Source of the DNA: Deinococcus budaensis
GTDB taxonomy: Bacteria > Deinococcota > Deinococci > Deinococcales > Deinococcaceae
Assembly: GCF_014201885.1 (NCBI RefSeq)
Contig: NZ_JACHFN010000015.1
Span: forward strand, 28,121 to 92,120
Reading direction: 5' to 3'
Length of the DNA stretch: 64,000 nt
Positions 24,180-35,574 of this stretch are shown here, piece by piece; positions within the stretch are counted from its first letter, which is position 1, and every line of letters begins with the position of its first letter. Position numbers and translations under genes: made by a program. The notes under the pieces are model-generated. The model ran no database searches. It had not been told where the DNA came from and was given only the letters and a program-made list of their open reading frames with translations.

Positions 24180-24425
24180 ATGACCTCAGACGACAGGCAC
24201 AGCGCACCCGCAGCGGGCGGGACGGACGACCCGGGCGGTCTGCCCGGCGACCTGGGCAACGGGATGTCCGACCGCTCGGGCTGGTACGACGAGTCCGGCA
24301 GCGGGATGACCGACACGTCCGTCTTCACGGGCAATCCGGCGGCCCCCCTCGATATTCCCGGTTCCGGCGCCCTCGACGATACCGGGACCACCTTCGGAAC
24401 GGGCGGGGACGACCAGGAGATGTAG
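24180..24425 (+). CDS. Small acidic Gly/Asp-rich hypothetical protein
   Basis: An 81-residue protein, strongly acidic, rich in Gly, Asp, Ser and Thr (for example [20 protein letters not shown]), with no hydrophobic core and probably disordered. AAAGGAG lies six bases before the ATG. It lies 109 bases after the BON-domain gene on the same strand, ahead of a strong terminator. I do not recognise a family. Composition resembles small hydrophilic stress proteins. Confidence 0.55.
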   Translation: MTSDDRHSAPAAGGTDDPGGLPGDLGNGMSDRSGWYDESGSGMTDTSVFTGNPAAPLDIPGSGALDDTGTTFGTGGDDQEM

Positions 24426-24438
24426 GACCGGCTGGCAC

Positions 24439-24479
24439 GAAAGGGGGGAAAGGCGTGTGCTCAGCCTTTCCCCCCTTTC
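24439..24479. terminator. Perfect 16-bp hairpin terminator, bidirectional
   Basis: GAAAGGGGGGAAAGGC (24439-24454) pairs perfectly with 24464-24479 across a nine-base loop. It lies between the stop codons of the acidic-protein gene and the P450 gene, which converge, so it can serve both strands. It is the strongest hairpin in the window. Confidence 0.85.
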
Positions 24480-24489
24480 ATGGGGACTT

Positions 24490-25740
24490 TTACCGCGCTG
24501 CGCCCCCGCCCAGCCGCACCCGGAAGCCGCGCAACTCGTAGCCCTTGACGACCTCGTTGTAGCTCACGCGGGGTTCCGAGACGACTTCCAGGTCGCGCCA
24601 CAGCAGCAAGCGGCGCAGGAACACGTCGCTTTCCCGGATGGCCAGAAAGGCGCCGGGGCAGCGGTGGTGGCCGTCCCCGAAGGCGAGCACCGGAGGCTGC
24701 ACCCCGCGCGGCAACGGACGGGCCGGGCACAGCTCCCCGGCGCCCTCCCCGACCACCGCCGGGTCCACGTTGGCCTGCTGCACGTTCAGGGCCAGCAGGC
24801 TGCCCGCCGGGACGGTGCGGCCGCCCACCGTCAGCTCGGCCTCGGCGCGGCGGTAGAGCGTGGTCACGACCGGCTCCAGACGCAGAATCTCGTGCAAGAT
24901 CGCGTGGCGCTCCTTTTCGGTGCCGTGGACGTAGTCGGCGCGCAGCGTGGGGTTGGTCAGCAGGTGCCAGGCGGCGGCGGAGATGAATTCGCGGGTGGTG
25001 ACCATTCCGGCGGTGCCGTAGGTCAGGCACTCGGTCATGATTTCCACGTCGCTGTACCCGCGCGACAGCAGGTGGCTGATCAGGTCGTCCCCCGCTGCCC
25101 GGCGGCGGGCCTGGATGGCGGGCTTCACGTCCAGCAGGTAAAAGAGGCCCAGGTTGGCCTGCTGGCGCAGGCTCTCGAGCCTGCCGCGCGGCGGCTGCGG
25201 CGCGCCGGGTTCGCTGTCGCCGCCGCCCTCCACAAAGGCCATGACCCGGCGCTCCAGACCTGGCAGGGCGCTGCTGGTCAGGCCGACGACCTGCGCGGCC
25301 ACGTTCACCGCGAGCCGCAGGCTGAGGTCGTCGAGGTTCGCCTCGCCCCGGCGGGCCAGGTCCGCGATCAGGCGGTCGGCCAGCGCGGCGATCATGGGCT
25401 GGTAGCCCTCGACGTGGGTGGGCGTGAAGTAGCGGGCGGTCGAGCGGCGCATCTCGTGGTGCGTCTCGCCCTCCTCGAACAGGACCGGTGGGCGGCCCAG
25501 CCCCCCGACCTCGCGCGCCATCTCGGACATGAAACCCGCCTGCCGCACGGCTTCCGAGCGCAGCACCTCGCGCGCCGCCTGGAACTCGTGAACGCGGTAG
25601 ACCCCGCGCGCGTCCACCTCGACGGCCCCCCTGTGGCTGGGGGCGGCGCCGTCGCGGCGGGTCAGCGAGGCCGTCTGGCCGGTGAAGGGGCAGCGGGCGG
25701 GCTGGTCGGGGCGGGGGTCAGGGCTGGGCAACGTGGTCAT
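24490..25740 (-). CDS. Cytochrome P450
   Basis: A 416-residue heme monooxygenase. The I-helix motif is [10 protein letters not shown], the K-helix ExxR is in HEILRLEP, and the heme-ligand loop is [12 protein letters not shown] with its cysteine. It oxidises a small hydrophobic substrate using electrons from a ferredoxin partner, none of which is encoded nearby. Deinococcus P450s include a carotenoid ring hydroxylase (CYP287 group), a possible but untested assignment. Its ATG at 25740, with AGGAGT upstream, lies 22 bases inside the end of the MarR regulator gene, so the two form an operon. It ends at a strong bidirectional terminator. Confidence 0.9.
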   Translation of the reverse strand: MTTLPSPDPRPDQPARCPFTGQTASLTRRDGAAPSHRGAVEVDARGVYRVHEFQAAREVLRSEAVRQAGFMSEMAREVGGLGRPPVLFEEGETHHEMRRSTARYFTPTHVEGYQPMIAALADRLIADLARRGEANLDDLSLRLAVNVAAQVVGLTSSALPGLERRVMAFVEGGGDSEPGAPQPPRGRLESLRQQANLGLFYLLDVKPAIQARRRAAGDDLISHLLSRGYSDVEIMTECLTYGTAGMVTTREFISAAAWHLLTNPTLRADYVHGTEKERHAILHEILRLEPVVTTLYRRAEAELTVGGRTVPAGSLLALNVQQANVDPAVVGEGAGELCPARPLPRGVQPPVLAFGDGHHRCPGAFLAIRESDVFLRRLLLWRDLEVVSEPRVSYNEVVKGYELRGFRVRLGGGAAR

Positions 25741-26221
25741 GGGCACTCCTGGGGGTCGGGGAAAAGGGCCGGGAACGGGCGGCCTGCGCAAGCGCGTGCA
25801 GGGCCGGGGTGAGGGCCGGGGCGTGCGGGCCGAGCGTGCCCAGCAGCGGGCCGGTGAGGGCGCGGACGGTCTCCAGCGCGGCCGCCCACAGCGCCGCCCC
25901 CTGCGGGGTAAGCGTCACGGTGACGCGGCGGGCGTCGGGCTGAGCCGACTGGCGGGTCACCGCGCCGCGCGCTTCCAGGCCGCGCAGCACCCGGCTGACC
26001 TCGTAGCGCGGCACGCCCAGTTCGCGGGCGAGCTGCGCCGGTTGGTCGGCGCCCCCCTGCACGTAGGCGAGCGCCACGAACGAGCGCAGGTCCAGCCCGT
26101 GCCGGGCGTGCAACTCGGCTTCTCCGCGCTCGCTGAGCGCCTGCCAGGCGTCCCACAGGGCGGTGAGGAAAGCCAGCTCCGGCGAGGAGAGAAGCGCGGA
26201 GGGGGGCGGGGCGTCGGGCAC
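25718..26221 (-). CDS. MarR-family transcriptional regulator
   Basis: A 167-residue winged-helix regulator. The recognition region is [25 protein letters not shown], followed by the wing [18 protein letters not shown]. Helices before and after form the dimer domain. The GTG at 26221 is preferred to a TTG at 26266 because the TTG lies inside a palindrome that looks like its operator. It overlaps the following P450 gene by 23 bases. MarR proteins usually repress their own operon until a phenolic or lipid ligand binds, so it probably controls the P450 gene. Confidence 0.87.
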   Translation of the reverse strand: MPDAPPPSALLSSPELAFLTALWDAWQALSERGEAELHARHGLDLRSFVALAYVQGGADQPAQLARELGVPRYEVSRVLRGLEARGAVTRQSAQPDARRVTVTLTPQGAALWAAALETVRALTGPLLGTLGPHAPALTPALHALAQAARSRPFSPTPRSAHDHVAQP

Positions 26222-26253
26222 CCGCGCAGTCTGCCTGCCCCTTCTCTGAGAAG

Positions 26254-26266
26254 TTGCAAAATGCAA
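26254..26266 (-). promoter_or_regulatory. MarR-type palindromic operator
   Basis: TTGCAAAATGCAA is a perfect inverted repeat (TTGCA-AAA-TGCAA), like known MarR sites. It lies 33 bases upstream of the regulator GTG, in the region of its promoter and between it and the divergent ppx gene. Confidence 0.65.
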
Positions 26267-26314
26267 TCAACCCTGGGACCTGGGGGCTTGACGTTGCCCC
26301 GGCGCCAAACCCGT

Positions 26315-26320
26315 TACCCT
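26315..26320 (+). promoter_or_regulatory. -10 box TACCCT before ppx
   Basis: TACCCT ends seven bases before the ATG at 26328. A TTGACG lies upstream at 26288-26293, but the 21-base spacing is too long for a standard -35. Confidence 0.5.
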
Positions 26321-26327
26321 GCTGGGC

Positions 26328-27872
26328 ATGAGGGTCGCCGTCGCGGATGTGGGCACCAACTCCAGTCACCTGCTGATCGCGGAGGTGCGCGGCGGGGAGG
26401 GCGGTTACCGGGTGCTCGACGCCCTGAAGGACCGCACCCGCCTGGACGAGTGCCTGGACCCGGCGGGGAAACTGACCCCCGAGGGCGAGGACCGGCTGGC
26501 GAGCGCCCTGACCGGGTTCCGGGCGCTGACGACGGCGGCGGGCGTGGCCGAGGTGCAGGTGTACGCGACCTCGGCGCTGCGCGAGGCCCCCAACGGCGAG
26601 GCGGTGGCGGTGCGGATGCGCGAGCGCACCGGCATTTTCCCGGTGATCATCAGCGGGGAGCGCGAGGGCGAGCTGACCTATCTGGGCGCGGCGCACAGCG
26701 TGGAATTTGGCGCCGACAACGTGCTGCTCGACCTGGGCGGCGGCAGTCTGGAACTGGCGCGGGGCGGTCCTGGGCGGGCGGAGGACGTGCTGAGCCTGCC
26801 GCTGGGCGCCATCCGCATGACCCGTGCCTGGCTGCCCCACGACCCACCCCGGACGGCGGAGCTGCGGGCGCTGGAGGGCGCGGTGCGCGCGGCCCTGGCC
26901 CCCCACGCGGAGCGCTTCCGGGTCCGGCCCGGCACGGCGGTGATCCTGTCGAGCGGCACCGCCGAGGCCGCCGCCGGGGTGCTCGCGGCGCGCGGGGACG
27001 AGGCGCCCGCGAGCGTGAACGGGGTGAACGTGAGCACCGCCGATCTGGGCGACCTACTGGAACGCCTCCGCAGCCTCAGCGCCGCCCGCCGCGCCCGCCT
27101 GCCCGGCCTGGAGCGCCGCGCGGACACGGTCGTGGCGGGGCTGGCGGTGCTGCACACGGCGCTGGAGACGCTGGGCGCCTCCGGAGCCACCGTCAGCGAG
27201 GGGGCGCTGCGCGAGGGCATGTTGATCGAGGAACTGGCCCGCCACGCGGCGTACACGGCGGGCCTCAGCGCCCGGCAACGCAGCGTGCTGGAAACCGCCG
27301 AACGCTTCGGCGCCAACCTCTTTCACGCCCGGCACGTCACGGCGCTGGCCCGCGACCTGCTGGCCGCGCTGGAGGGGGCCGGGGAGCGGTTCGCGCCCGA
27401 GGCCCGCAGCCTGCTCACCGCCGCCGCCGGGCTGCACGAGGTCGGGCAGATCGTGGCGCAAAGTGGCCACCACAAGCACTCGGCCTACCTGATCCGGCAC
27501 GCGGGGTTGCGCGGGTTCTCGCCGCGCGAGATCGACCTCGTGGCGCAGCTCGCGCGCTACCACCGCAAGAGCGGTCCCAAGCCCTCGCACCCCGAATACC
27601 TGGCGCTGGCGCCGGGGGACCGCGCGCTGGTCTCCCGGCTCGCCGCCGTCTTGCGGGTCGCCGACGGCCTGGACCGCTCGCACGCGGGGCAGGCGCGGGT
27701 GCGGGCGCTGACCCGCACGGCCCACGGCTGGACGCTGTCGGTGGAGGGAGCCACGCCCCTCGACCTCGCTGGGGCGCGTGAAAAGGCCGACCTGTGGGCG
27801 CGCGAGTTCGGGCCGCTGGCCCTCGGCCTGTCCGCCCCCAGCGGGGCGCCGGAGGCTATCCTCGGCGCATGA
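26328..27872 (+). CDS. ppx: Exopolyphosphatase / guanosine pentaphosphatase (Ppx/GppA)
   Basis: A 514-residue Ppx/GppA protein. The N-terminal ASKHA-fold half carries [12 protein letters not shown] and [14 protein letters not shown]. The C-terminal half has an HD-like domain ([21 protein letters not shown]). It removes terminal phosphates from polyphosphate or converts pppGpp. It is the first gene of an overlapping unit with pdxY. It has no ribosome site, consistent with the leaderless promoter. Phosphate metabolism links it loosely to phoU elsewhere in the window. Confidence 0.9.
   Translation: MRVAVADVGTNSSHLLIAEVRGGEGGYRVLDALKDRTRLDECLDPAGKLTPEGEDRLASALTGFRALTTAAGVAEVQVYATSALREAPNGEAVAVRMRERTGIFPVIISGEREGELTYLGAAHSVEFGADNVLLDLGGGSLELARGGPGRAEDVLSLPLGAIRMTRAWLPHDPPRTAELRALEGAVRAALAPHAERFRVRPGTAVILSSGTAEAAAGVLAARGDEAPASVNGVNVSTADLGDLLERLRSLSAARRARLPGLERRADTVVAGLAVLHTALETLGASGATVSEGALREGMLIEELARHAAYTAGLSARQRSVLETAERFGANLFHARHVTALARDLLAALEGAGERFAPEARSLLTAAAGLHEVGQIVAQSGHHKHSAYLIRHAGLRGFSPREIDLVAQLARYHRKSGPKPSHPEYLALAPGDRALVSRLAAVLRVADGLDRSHAGQARVRALTRTAHGWTLSVEGATPLDLAGAREKADLWAREFGPLALGLSAPSGAPEAILGA
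27857..27862 (+). promoter_or_regulatory. -10 box TATCCT before pdxY, inside ppx
   Basis: TATCCT ends six bases before the pdxY ATG at 27869, so pdxY may also have its own leaderless promoter inside the last codons of ppx. Confidence 0.45.
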
Positions 27873-28774
27873 CTGCGACCCCCCCGGCAGCCCCCCTTCT
27901 TCCCCGGAACATCCTGAGCATCCAGTCCTGGGTCAGTTACGGGCACGTCGGCAACGCCGCCGCCGTCTTTCCGCTTCAGCGCCTGGGCTTTGAGGTCTGG
28001 CCGGTCCACACCGTGCAGTTTTCCAACCACACCGGGTACGGCGCCTGGACCGGCAGCGTCTTCGCGCCCGAGCACGTGGCCGAGATCATGGACGGCATCG
28101 AGGCGCGCGGCGCGCTGCCGGGGTGCGCGGCCGTCCTGAGCGGCTACATGGGGTCGGGGGGCACCGTGGGCGCGGTGGTGGGCGCCGTGCGGCGGGTGCG
28201 GGCCGCCAATCCGGGCGCCCTGTACCTCTGCGACCCCGTGATGGGGGACGTGGGACGCGGCGTGTTCGTGCGGCCCGAGCTGCCGGAGCTGATCCGGTCG
28301 CAGGCGGTGCCGGAAGCCGACATCGTGACGCCCAACCAGTTCGAGCTGGAACTGCTGACGGGCCGGACGGTGACCACCCTGTCGGAGGCGCTGGACGCGG
28401 CCCGCGCGCTGCGTGAGACCCTGCGCGCGAGCGGCCCCCGCATCGTGGTGGTGACCAGCCTGGTGCGCGAGGACGCTCCCGAAGGCGTGATCGAGACGCT
28501 GGCGGTGACTGAGGGGGAAGCGTGGCTGTGCCGCACGCCGCTGCTGCCGCTCGACCCGCCGCGCAACGGCACCGGGGACGCCATCGCCGCGCTGTTCCTG
28601 GGCCACTACCTGCAAAGCGGGGACGCGGGCGAGGCCCTGAGCCTGAGCATGAGCGCCCTGTACGCCCTGCTGGACCTGACCCACCGCGCCGGAACACGCG
28701 AGATTCAGCTTGTGGCGGCGCAGGACGAGTACGCGCGGCCCTCGCGGGTCTTCGGGGCCGAGCGGGTGGGGTGA
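27869..28774 (+). CDS. pdxY: Pyridoxal kinase PdxY
   Basis: A 301-residue ribokinase-fold enzyme that phosphorylates pyridoxal to PLP. Characteristic runs are [20 protein letters not shown] near the N-terminus, [26 protein letters not shown] and the ATP/anion-hole region [16 protein letters not shown]. The ATG shares ATGA with the ppx stop codon. This gene is followed 13 bases on by a phosphoesterase with its own ribosome site. Length and motifs match full-length PdxY/PdxK. Confidence 0.93.
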   Translation: MTATPPAAPLLPRNILSIQSWVSYGHVGNAAAVFPLQRLGFEVWPVHTVQFSNHTGYGAWTGSVFAPEHVAEIMDGIEARGALPGCAAVLSGYMGSGGTVGAVVGAVRRVRAANPGALYLCDPVMGDVGRGVFVRPELPELIRSQAVPEADIVTPNQFELELLTGRTVTTLSEALDAARALRETLRASGPRIVVVTSLVREDAPEGVIETLAVTEGEAWLCRTPLLPLDPPRNGTGDAIAALFLGHYLQSGDAGEALSLSMSALYALLDLTHRAGTREIQLVAAQDEYARPSRVFGAERVG

Positions 28775-28787
28775 GGAGGCCCCACCC

Positions 28788-29546
28788 ATGACGGCGGTCG
28801 CGCTGGTCTCGGACATTCACGGCAACATAGCCGCGCTAGAGGCGGTGCTGGTCGAGCCGGACGTGCGGGCGTGCGACCAGATCGTCTTCCTGGGGGACGC
28901 CCTGCTGAATGGCCCCCGGCCCGCCGAGTGCCTGGCCCGGCTGATGGAGCTTGATCTGCCCGCCGTAATCGGCAACACCGACCTGGAGGTGCTGGCGGGG
29001 GTCGATCCGGTCGCCGCCTGGGTCCGGGCGCAGCTCTCACCCGCTGGGCTGGTGTACCTGGCGCAGCTTCCCCTTACCCTGCGTTTGTCGGCGGGGCAAA
29101 CAGACCCGGCGAACTCACAAGACGGCGGGCAGAACCTTCTGCTGATGCACGCCTCACCCCGCAGCTCCTTCGACCTGCCTCTGCTGGAACCGCACCCCCT
29201 GGAAACGACCTTTCTGGAAGCTTCAACCGACGGGGAACTGCGAACCCTCTTCGCGGGCAGCCGCGCCGCCCTGAGCGTGTTCGGCCACATCCATTACGCT
29301 TCGCGCCGAATCCTCGACGGACGCGAGATCGCCTCCGTCGGATCGGTCGGGTTTCCCTTCGACGGTGATCCCCGGGCCGCCTACGCCGTCGCCACCCGGC
29401 GCGCGGAAGGGTGGATGCTCGACCACCGCCGGGTCACCTATGACCACGAGGCCGTCGCGCGGGAAGTGGAAAGCTCAGACCTTCCCTTCGCCTCCCGCTC
29501 CGCCGCCATGCTCCGGCAGGCCCGGTGGCTTCCGCGCCCAGCCTGA
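28788..29546 (+). CDS. Calcineurin-like metallophosphoesterase
   Basis: A 252-residue phosphoesterase of the YfcE/MJ0936 type. Metal ligands appear as SDIHGN at residues 8-13, then FLGDALLNGP, IGNTDLEV (the GN[HD] motif), MHASPRSSF and FGHIHY. It may cleave cyclic or linear phosphodiesters or phosphate monoesters. GAGGAGG lies nine bases before the ATG. It ends the ppx-pdxY run. The substrate cannot be read from sequence. Confidence 0.88.
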   Translation: MTAVALVSDIHGNIAALEAVLVEPDVRACDQIVFLGDALLNGPRPAECLARLMELDLPAVIGNTDLEVLAGVDPVAAWVRAQLSPAGLVYLAQLPLTLRLSAGQTDPANSQDGGQNLLLMHASPRSSFDLPLLEPHPLETTFLEASTDGELRTLFAGSRAALSVFGHIHYASRRILDGREIASVGSVGFPFDGDPRAAYAVATRRAEGWMLDHRRVTYDHEAVAREVESSDLPFASRSAAMLRQARWLPRPA

Positions 29547-29592
29547 GACTCAGTCAGAGGGTTTCTGCGGGTCTCCATTGCCCTCCCCCCAC

Positions 29593-31449
29593 TTAGCGGT
29601 AAGTCACTTCCAGCGTCGCCTGCGTCCCCTCCCCGAAGGTCGCGTAATCACTCAGGCCGTTGCCCCCCGCCGTGCCGCCCGCAAAACTCAGCCGGACCTG
29701 GGTGCGGCCCGTGCGGTTGACGGCGCTCAGGGCCGCAGCATTGAGGGGAACGCTCAGGACCGTGCCCGCCCCCGTGCCCGCCGGGGCCGCGAGGCTGGCC
29801 GCGCCCGCCGCCGTCACCGCCGCCGTGTAATCGTCGGTGGCGAGGGCGCAACCCGCCCCCAGGCAGCCTGCCCGCAGGTCAGCGTTCAGGGTGGCTCCGC
29901 CCGCCCAGGGGTTGCCGTTGGGCGCGAGGCTGTACCGCAGTGTCAGTTTCGCCCCGGTGACGGTCGCCCCGTCGGGCAGGCCGAAGGTGTCGAAGGACAG
30001 CACGCCCTTCCACGGCGCGTCGGCATTGTCGCCCACACTGATTCCGCCCGAGGCTACCACGTAGCCGCCGGTCGTGGCCGTTTTGCTGTTCGCGGCCACG
30101 TAGCCGTCCTCGGCCACCACCGAGGAGAAGGCCGTGGTCGTCGTGGTGGTCGCTGCCGTGACGGTATAGGCGAGGTCCTGCACCGCCGAGGCGTTTCCCG
30201 CCGTATCCACCGCATAGGCCCGCACGGTCGCGCTCGCGTTCAGGGTGAGGCTTCCGCCGCCCGGCAGCGTGGTGCGCGTGGCGCTGGTGCGTGGGTCGCT
30301 GCCGTCGGTGGTCGCGTAGACGGTGCCGCCCTCGTTGATGGAAAACGTGACTGTCAGCGGCCCGGCGTAGCTACCCGGCGCGGGCGAGACGGTCAGGATG
30401 GGAGCCGTGGTATCGGTGCCCCCAGAGGGAGGCGGCGTGGTCGTCCCTGCGCTGAAAAACCGCCACAGCTCGGCGCTGGCGTCCGGTCCCCCGGGGTCGG
30501 TGTACGTTCCGGCTGTGCTGCCGCCGCTCCAGGCGTGGCCCATCCCCGTCACGTTCCACAGCTCGACCACGCCGCCCGCGTAGGTCTTGACCGTGTAGGC
30601 CCGTCCGCCGCTCACGGTGCCGCTGCTGCTCGTGACCTGTGAGGTCGCCTTGCTGCCGTTGTCGGCCCCGTCGTCGGTGAGGTCGTTCGTCTGCACCCAC
30701 TGGGCGGCGACCTGATCGCCGTTGACCGGGGAGACGGTGTAGTCGCTGGTCCCGTGAAACACGATGGCGCGCACATTGCGCTTGGCGGTGCCCATCGCGT
30801 TGTAGGCGGCGGTGCCCTGGGTATCGGGGTTCGGCCCGCCCGAGTTCATGGCGGTAAAGGCGGCGGAGGTGCTCGTCGCCGCCTTGTATTCCAGCCCGGC
30901 GCCCACCCCGATGGCGCTGAACACGTCGGGGTAGGTCGCGCCCATGATGACGCTCATCGCCGCGCCCGCCGAGAGGCCCGCCACGTACACCCGCGACCCG
31001 TCCACCGCCGTGCGGCCCTTCACCGCGTCCACGATGGCCTTGATCGCGGCGGGTTCGCCCTGGCCGCGCGCCTGGTGGGCAGGTTCGAACCAGTTCCAGC
31101 ACTTGTTCTGGTTGGCGCTGCCCGGCTGCTCGGGGTACACGACCAGGAAGCCTTTCTGGTCGGCCAGGTCGTTCATGCGCGTGCCCGCCGCAAAATCGGT
31201 GGGTGACTGGGTGCAGCCGTGCAGCATCACGACCAGGGGCCGGGGAGCGTCCGCGCCCGCCGGGGGCGTGTAGAGCGTGTAGTTGCGCGTCACGCCCCCG
31301 CCGGTCGCGCTGCCGGTCACGCTGGTTCCCAGAGCCTGTGCCCGCAGGCCGGAGCCGGGAGCCGCCGCAGAGGGGGCCTGCGAGCAGGCGGCGAGCAGCA
31401 GAGACACGGAGAGCAGAGACACGGGCAGCAGGGGCAGGGAACGCTTCAT
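29593..31449 (-). CDS. Secreted PHB-depolymerase-like esterase lipoprotein with C-terminal beta domains
   Basis: A 618-residue lipoprotein with a lipobox at LLLAACSQ near residue 22. Residues about 45-340 are a PHB-depolymerase/LpqC-type alpha/beta hydrolase with MLHGCTQSPTDFA, the nucleophile elbow GLSAGAAMS and GMGHAWSGG carrying the histidine. After a Thr/Pro linker is a beta domain of the chitobiase C-terminal type (YATTDGSDPRTSATRTT). A C-terminal jelly-roll of about 150 residues (EDGYVAANSKTATTGGYV) looks like a DNRLRE-type surface domain. It probably hydrolyses polyesters or polysaccharide esters outside the cell. Substrate unknown; convergent with the phosphoesterase gene. Confidence 0.82.
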   Translation of the reverse strand: MKRSLPLLPVSLLSVSLLLAACSQAPSAAAPGSGLRAQALGTSVTGSATGGGVTRNYTLYTPPAGADAPRPLVVMLHGCTQSPTDFAAGTRMNDLADQKGFLVVYPEQPGSANQNKCWNWFEPAHQARGQGEPAAIKAIVDAVKGRTAVDGSRVYVAGLSAGAAMSVIMGATYPDVFSAIGVGAGLEYKAATSTSAAFTAMNSGGPNPDTQGTAAYNAMGTAKRNVRAIVFHGTSDYTVSPVNGDQVAAQWVQTNDLTDDGADNGSKATSQVTSSSGTVSGGRAYTVKTYAGGVVELWNVTGMGHAWSGGSTAGTYTDPGGPDASAELWRFFSAGTTTPPPSGGTDTTAPILTVSPAPGSYAGPLTVTFSINEGGTVYATTDGSDPRTSATRTTLPGGGSLTLNASATVRAYAVDTAGNASAVQDLAYTVTAATTTTTTAFSSVVAEDGYVAANSKTATTGGYVVASGGISVGDNADAPWKGVLSFDTFGLPDGATVTGAKLTLRYSLAPNGNPWAGGATLNADLRAGCLGAGCALATDDYTAAVTAAGAASLAAPAGTGAGTVLSVPLNAAALSAVNRTGRTQVRLSFAGGTAGGNGLSDYATFGEGTQATLEVTYR

Positions 31450-31556
31450 GGCAGACCTCACGCGGGGGGCGCGGCCTGGGTGACGCGGGCGCAGGCCGGG
31501 AGGGGGGCGGGTTGTCGGTGACAGGCGCACCCTACCCGGCCCCCGTCACGCGCCGG

Positions 31557-31955
31557 TTACACCCCGCTGCCCTGGGCGGCCCGGCTCAGCGCCCCCGCAA
31601 TCGGCACGTGGCTCGCCAGCAGCCGCAGCCGGGTCAGGTCGGCGGGCGCCACCCACGCCAGGGCGCGGTGCTCCAGCGCACACGGCTCGCCCCCCAGCAG
31701 CGTCAGGCGCAAGGCCACCAGCGTGAAGCTTCCGACCGGCGTGTCAAGCTGCGAGCGGTAGACCTCCTCGCGCGCTTCCACCCGCACGCCGAGTTCCTCG
31801 TGCCACTCGCGGATGAGCGCCTCGGCGGGGGTTTCTTCCGCCTCGACCTTGCCGCCTGGAAACTCCCACTGCCCGGCCGCCCACGCTGGAGAGGACCGCG
31901 CGCCGACCAGCACCTTGCCGTCCCGCTCCAGAATCCCCGCCACGACGGTCCGCAT
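31557..31955 (-). CDS. Nudix hydrolase, MutT-like
   Basis: A 132-residue enzyme of the MutT/CTP-pyrophosphohydrolase group. The Nudix box [20 protein letters not shown] fits Gx5Ex7REUxEExGU. It would hydrolyse 8-oxo-dGTP or another nucleoside triphosphate. The start at 31955 (MRTVVAGIL) is typical for the family; longer frames are shadows. A CAGACT stretch (31963-31968, minus strand) lies seven bases upstream, a weak leaderless signal. It is divergent from the enoyl-CoA hydratase gene. Which substrate it uses is unknown. Confidence 0.88.
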   Translation of the reverse strand: MRTVVAGILERDGKVLVGARSSPAWAAGQWEFPGGKVEAEETPAEALIREWHEELGVRVEAREEVYRSQLDTPVGSFTLVALRLTLLGGEPCALEHRALAWVAPADLTRLRLLASHVPIAGALSRAAQGSGV

Positions 31956-32021
31956 GGGGGTCAGTCTGGCGCAGCGCCCCGGAGCCGCCGCCTTTTTTGA
32001 ACCCGGTGCAGCCCCAGCGGG

Positions 32022-32027
32022 TACACT
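32022..32027 (+). promoter_or_regulatory. -10 box TACACT, leaderless enoyl-CoA hydratase mRNA
   Basis: TACACT ends six bases before the ATG at 32034. Confidence 0.6.
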
Positions 32028-32033
32028 CCCCCC

Positions 32034-32777
<744 letters not shown>

Positions 32778-32814
32778 TCCCCGCACCCCACATCCCCCCT
32801 CAAGGAGCCTGCCC

Positions 32815-33660
<846 letters not shown>

Positions 33661-33832
33661 CCTCGGCGCAGGGCCAGCGCTTCTCGTCGCCCCGGACGGC
33701 AGGGACGTGGGGGGTGCGGGCGCTGCGACCACGGCGGGGGCACACAGCGGGGGCAAGGCGAGAGGTCGCCCCGGCGCAGGCTGTCCGGCAGGTCCCGGGA
33801 GATAGGGGGCATCACGGCCCCCGGTCTGCCGC

Positions 33833-33838
33833 TATCTT
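33833..33838 (+). promoter_or_regulatory. -10 box TATCTT before dacB
   Basis: TATCTT ends six bases before the GTG start at 33845. Confidence 0.55.
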
Positions 33839-33844
33839 GCGCAG

Positions 33845-35254
33845 GTGCGCTTTTTGCTGGCCCTCAACCTGACTGTCCTCGCCCTGCTGGCCGGGCTGAC
33901 GGGGTCGCGGGCGCAGGCCCCGGCCGCGGCGGACGTGACCCTGCGGCGGGTGGCGGCGCCGGTACCGGGCGTCCCCCTCAGCCCCGCCGTGGAGCGCGCC
34001 CTGGCCGGGCTGCCGGAGGGCGTGCGGGTGGGCCTGCTGGTGCGCGACCTGGAGACCGGGCAGGTGCTGGAAGCGCGCGGGGCAGGCGTCCCGCTGATTC
34101 CGGCGAGTACGGTGAAGCTGGTCACGGCGGCCTCGGTGCTGGTGGACCGGGGCGGGGCGGACGGCTGGTGGAGCACCGACCTGACCCGCCCCGCTGCGGG
34201 CGGAAGCCGCGCGAGCGCGCCGCACCTGACCCTGCGCGGCGGGGCCGACCCGACCCTCCGCGTGGCGGGCGGCCCCAACAGCCTCAGGGCGCTGGCCAAG
34301 CAGGCCTTTGCCCGGGGCCTGCGCGAGGTCGGTGAGGTCCGCCTTGACGAGACGCGTCTCAGCGCGCGGGGCTGGCAGGACCTGGTGCTGGGCGTGCCCA
34401 TGACCCCCCTGCGCCTGGCCGAGTGGCAAGACGCGTCCCCGGCCTCCGCCGCCGAGGCCAGGGCGCGGGCGGGCGCGGCGCTGATCGCGGAGTTGCGCCG
34501 CGCCGGGGTGCGGGTCGCGTCCGACACGGTGGGGACCGCGCCCGCCTTCTCCCCCTACATTCCGCCTCCGCGCCGCGACGCGCGGGGAAAGTGGCTGCCG
34601 CCCGACCCGCTGATTCCTGCGGAGCGCCGCCCCGAGCAGGGGGTGGCCTCGGTGCGCAGCGCGCCGCCTTCCGGGGTGCTGGCCGCCACCCTGCGTCCCA
34701 GCGACAACCTGCTGTCCGAGGAACTGCTCGCCACCCTGGCCGTGCGCCCCGGCATGGGCGGCACGCTGCACAGCGCCCTGCGCCGCGAGCGCGCGGTGCT
34801 GCGCCGCTTGCAGGTGGACCTGCGGGGCGTTCACCTCGCGGATGGCAGCGGCCTGAGCCGCGAAAACCGCCTGACGCCGCGCGCGCTGGTAGACCTGCTG
34901 GACGTCATGCACGACCTGCCCTACCGGGTGGGGGGGGCGCAGGCCGAGTTGCCAGCCGGCACCTACCGGGCACGCCGCAACGTCTTTGCCGAGGCGCTGC
35001 CGCAGGCGGGCACCGGGGGCGACAAGGACGGGCGCGGCGGCACGCTGGCGCTGAGACTCGGGGGCAGCGGGCTGGACGTGCGGGCCAAGACGGGCACCCT
35101 GCCGGGGGTCTCGGCGCTCGCGGGGTACGTCACGGGGCGCAGCGGGCATACGCTGGCCTTTGCCGTGCTGATGAACGGGCCGGAGGACAGTCCGATCCTG
35201 ACGCTGCGGGCGGTGCAGGATGAGGTGGTTCGGGTGGTGGCGGGGGCGCATTAG
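33845..35254 (+). CDS. dacB: D-alanyl-D-alanine carboxypeptidase/endopeptidase, PBP4 type
   Basis: A 469-residue penicillin-binding protein of family S13. A signal peptide spans about residues 1-24. The active site has S88-T-V-K91 (SxxK), RPSDNLLSE (SxN) and AKTGTLPG (KTG). It cleaves the terminal D-Ala or cross-links of peptidoglycan in the periplasm. The start is a GTG with a leaderless promoter. Following it is a 320-base gene-free region. Related enzymes are non-essential and trim the wall. Confidence 0.92.
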   Translation: MRFLLALNLTVLALLAGLTGSRAQAPAAADVTLRRVAAPVPGVPLSPAVERALAGLPEGVRVGLLVRDLETGQVLEARGAGVPLIPASTVKLVTAASVLVDRGGADGWWSTDLTRPAAGGSRASAPHLTLRGGADPTLRVAGGPNSLRALAKQAFARGLREVGEVRLDETRLSARGWQDLVLGVPMTPLRLAEWQDASPASAAEARARAGAALIAELRRAGVRVASDTVGTAPAFSPYIPPPRRDARGKWLPPDPLIPAERRPEQGVASVRSAPPSGVLAATLRPSDNLLSEELLATLAVRPGMGGTLHSALRRERAVLRRLQVDLRGVHLADGSGLSRENRLTPRALVDLLDVMHDLPYRVGGAQAELPAGTYRARRNVFAEALPQAGTGGDKDGRGGTLALRLGGSGLDVRAKTGTLPGVSALAGYVTGRSGHTLAFAVLMNGPEDSPILTLRAVQDEVVRVVAGAH

Positions 35255-35574
35255 GTCGAAGGCGCCCACCCCCCAGCCCCCTCCCCAGGGGGCAGGGGGA
35301 GCGAAGCGCTGCGCTCGGCAAGGGCAGACGGGCAGCGCTGGGAGGGCGTAATCCTCAAACCCAATGTTGGATCTTGGTGCGGCCCCGTCGCGGCCACCGT
35401 CTCGCTGCGTGAGCAGGGCGGGGGGAAGGCGGTGCGGACTCCATGCGCCCATACCTGTGCGGCGTCCGCTGTGCCCGTTTTTAGAAAGCCCAAGCTTGAG
35501 CGCCGTTTCTCCACCCCCTTGACTCGCAGAGCGGCTTGCAGAGGGGGTGAACCAGCCCTGTCCCCCTCTCCGCC
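35255..35574. other. 320-base gene-free region downstream of dacB
   Basis: No credible gene. It begins with a C/G-rich stretch (CCCCCTCCCCAGGGGG at about 35278-35293, a small hairpin that may end dacB transcription). Its minus-strand translation gives the frequently seen spurious LPLPPGEGAGG peptide, typical of dispersed intergenic repeats. A similar CCCACCCCCAGCCCCC stretch lies at about 63533. The rest shows nothing. Confidence 0.45.

Noticed and set aside
26222..26266. TTG start of the MarR gene
   Set aside because: The codon overlaps the palindromic operator; the GTG at 26221 gives a normal MarR length.
35251..35514. Minus-strand 87-codon frame downstream of dacB
   Set aside because: It translates to the LPLPPGEGAGG type of peptide that arises from intergenic repeats, and has no ribosome site or promoter.
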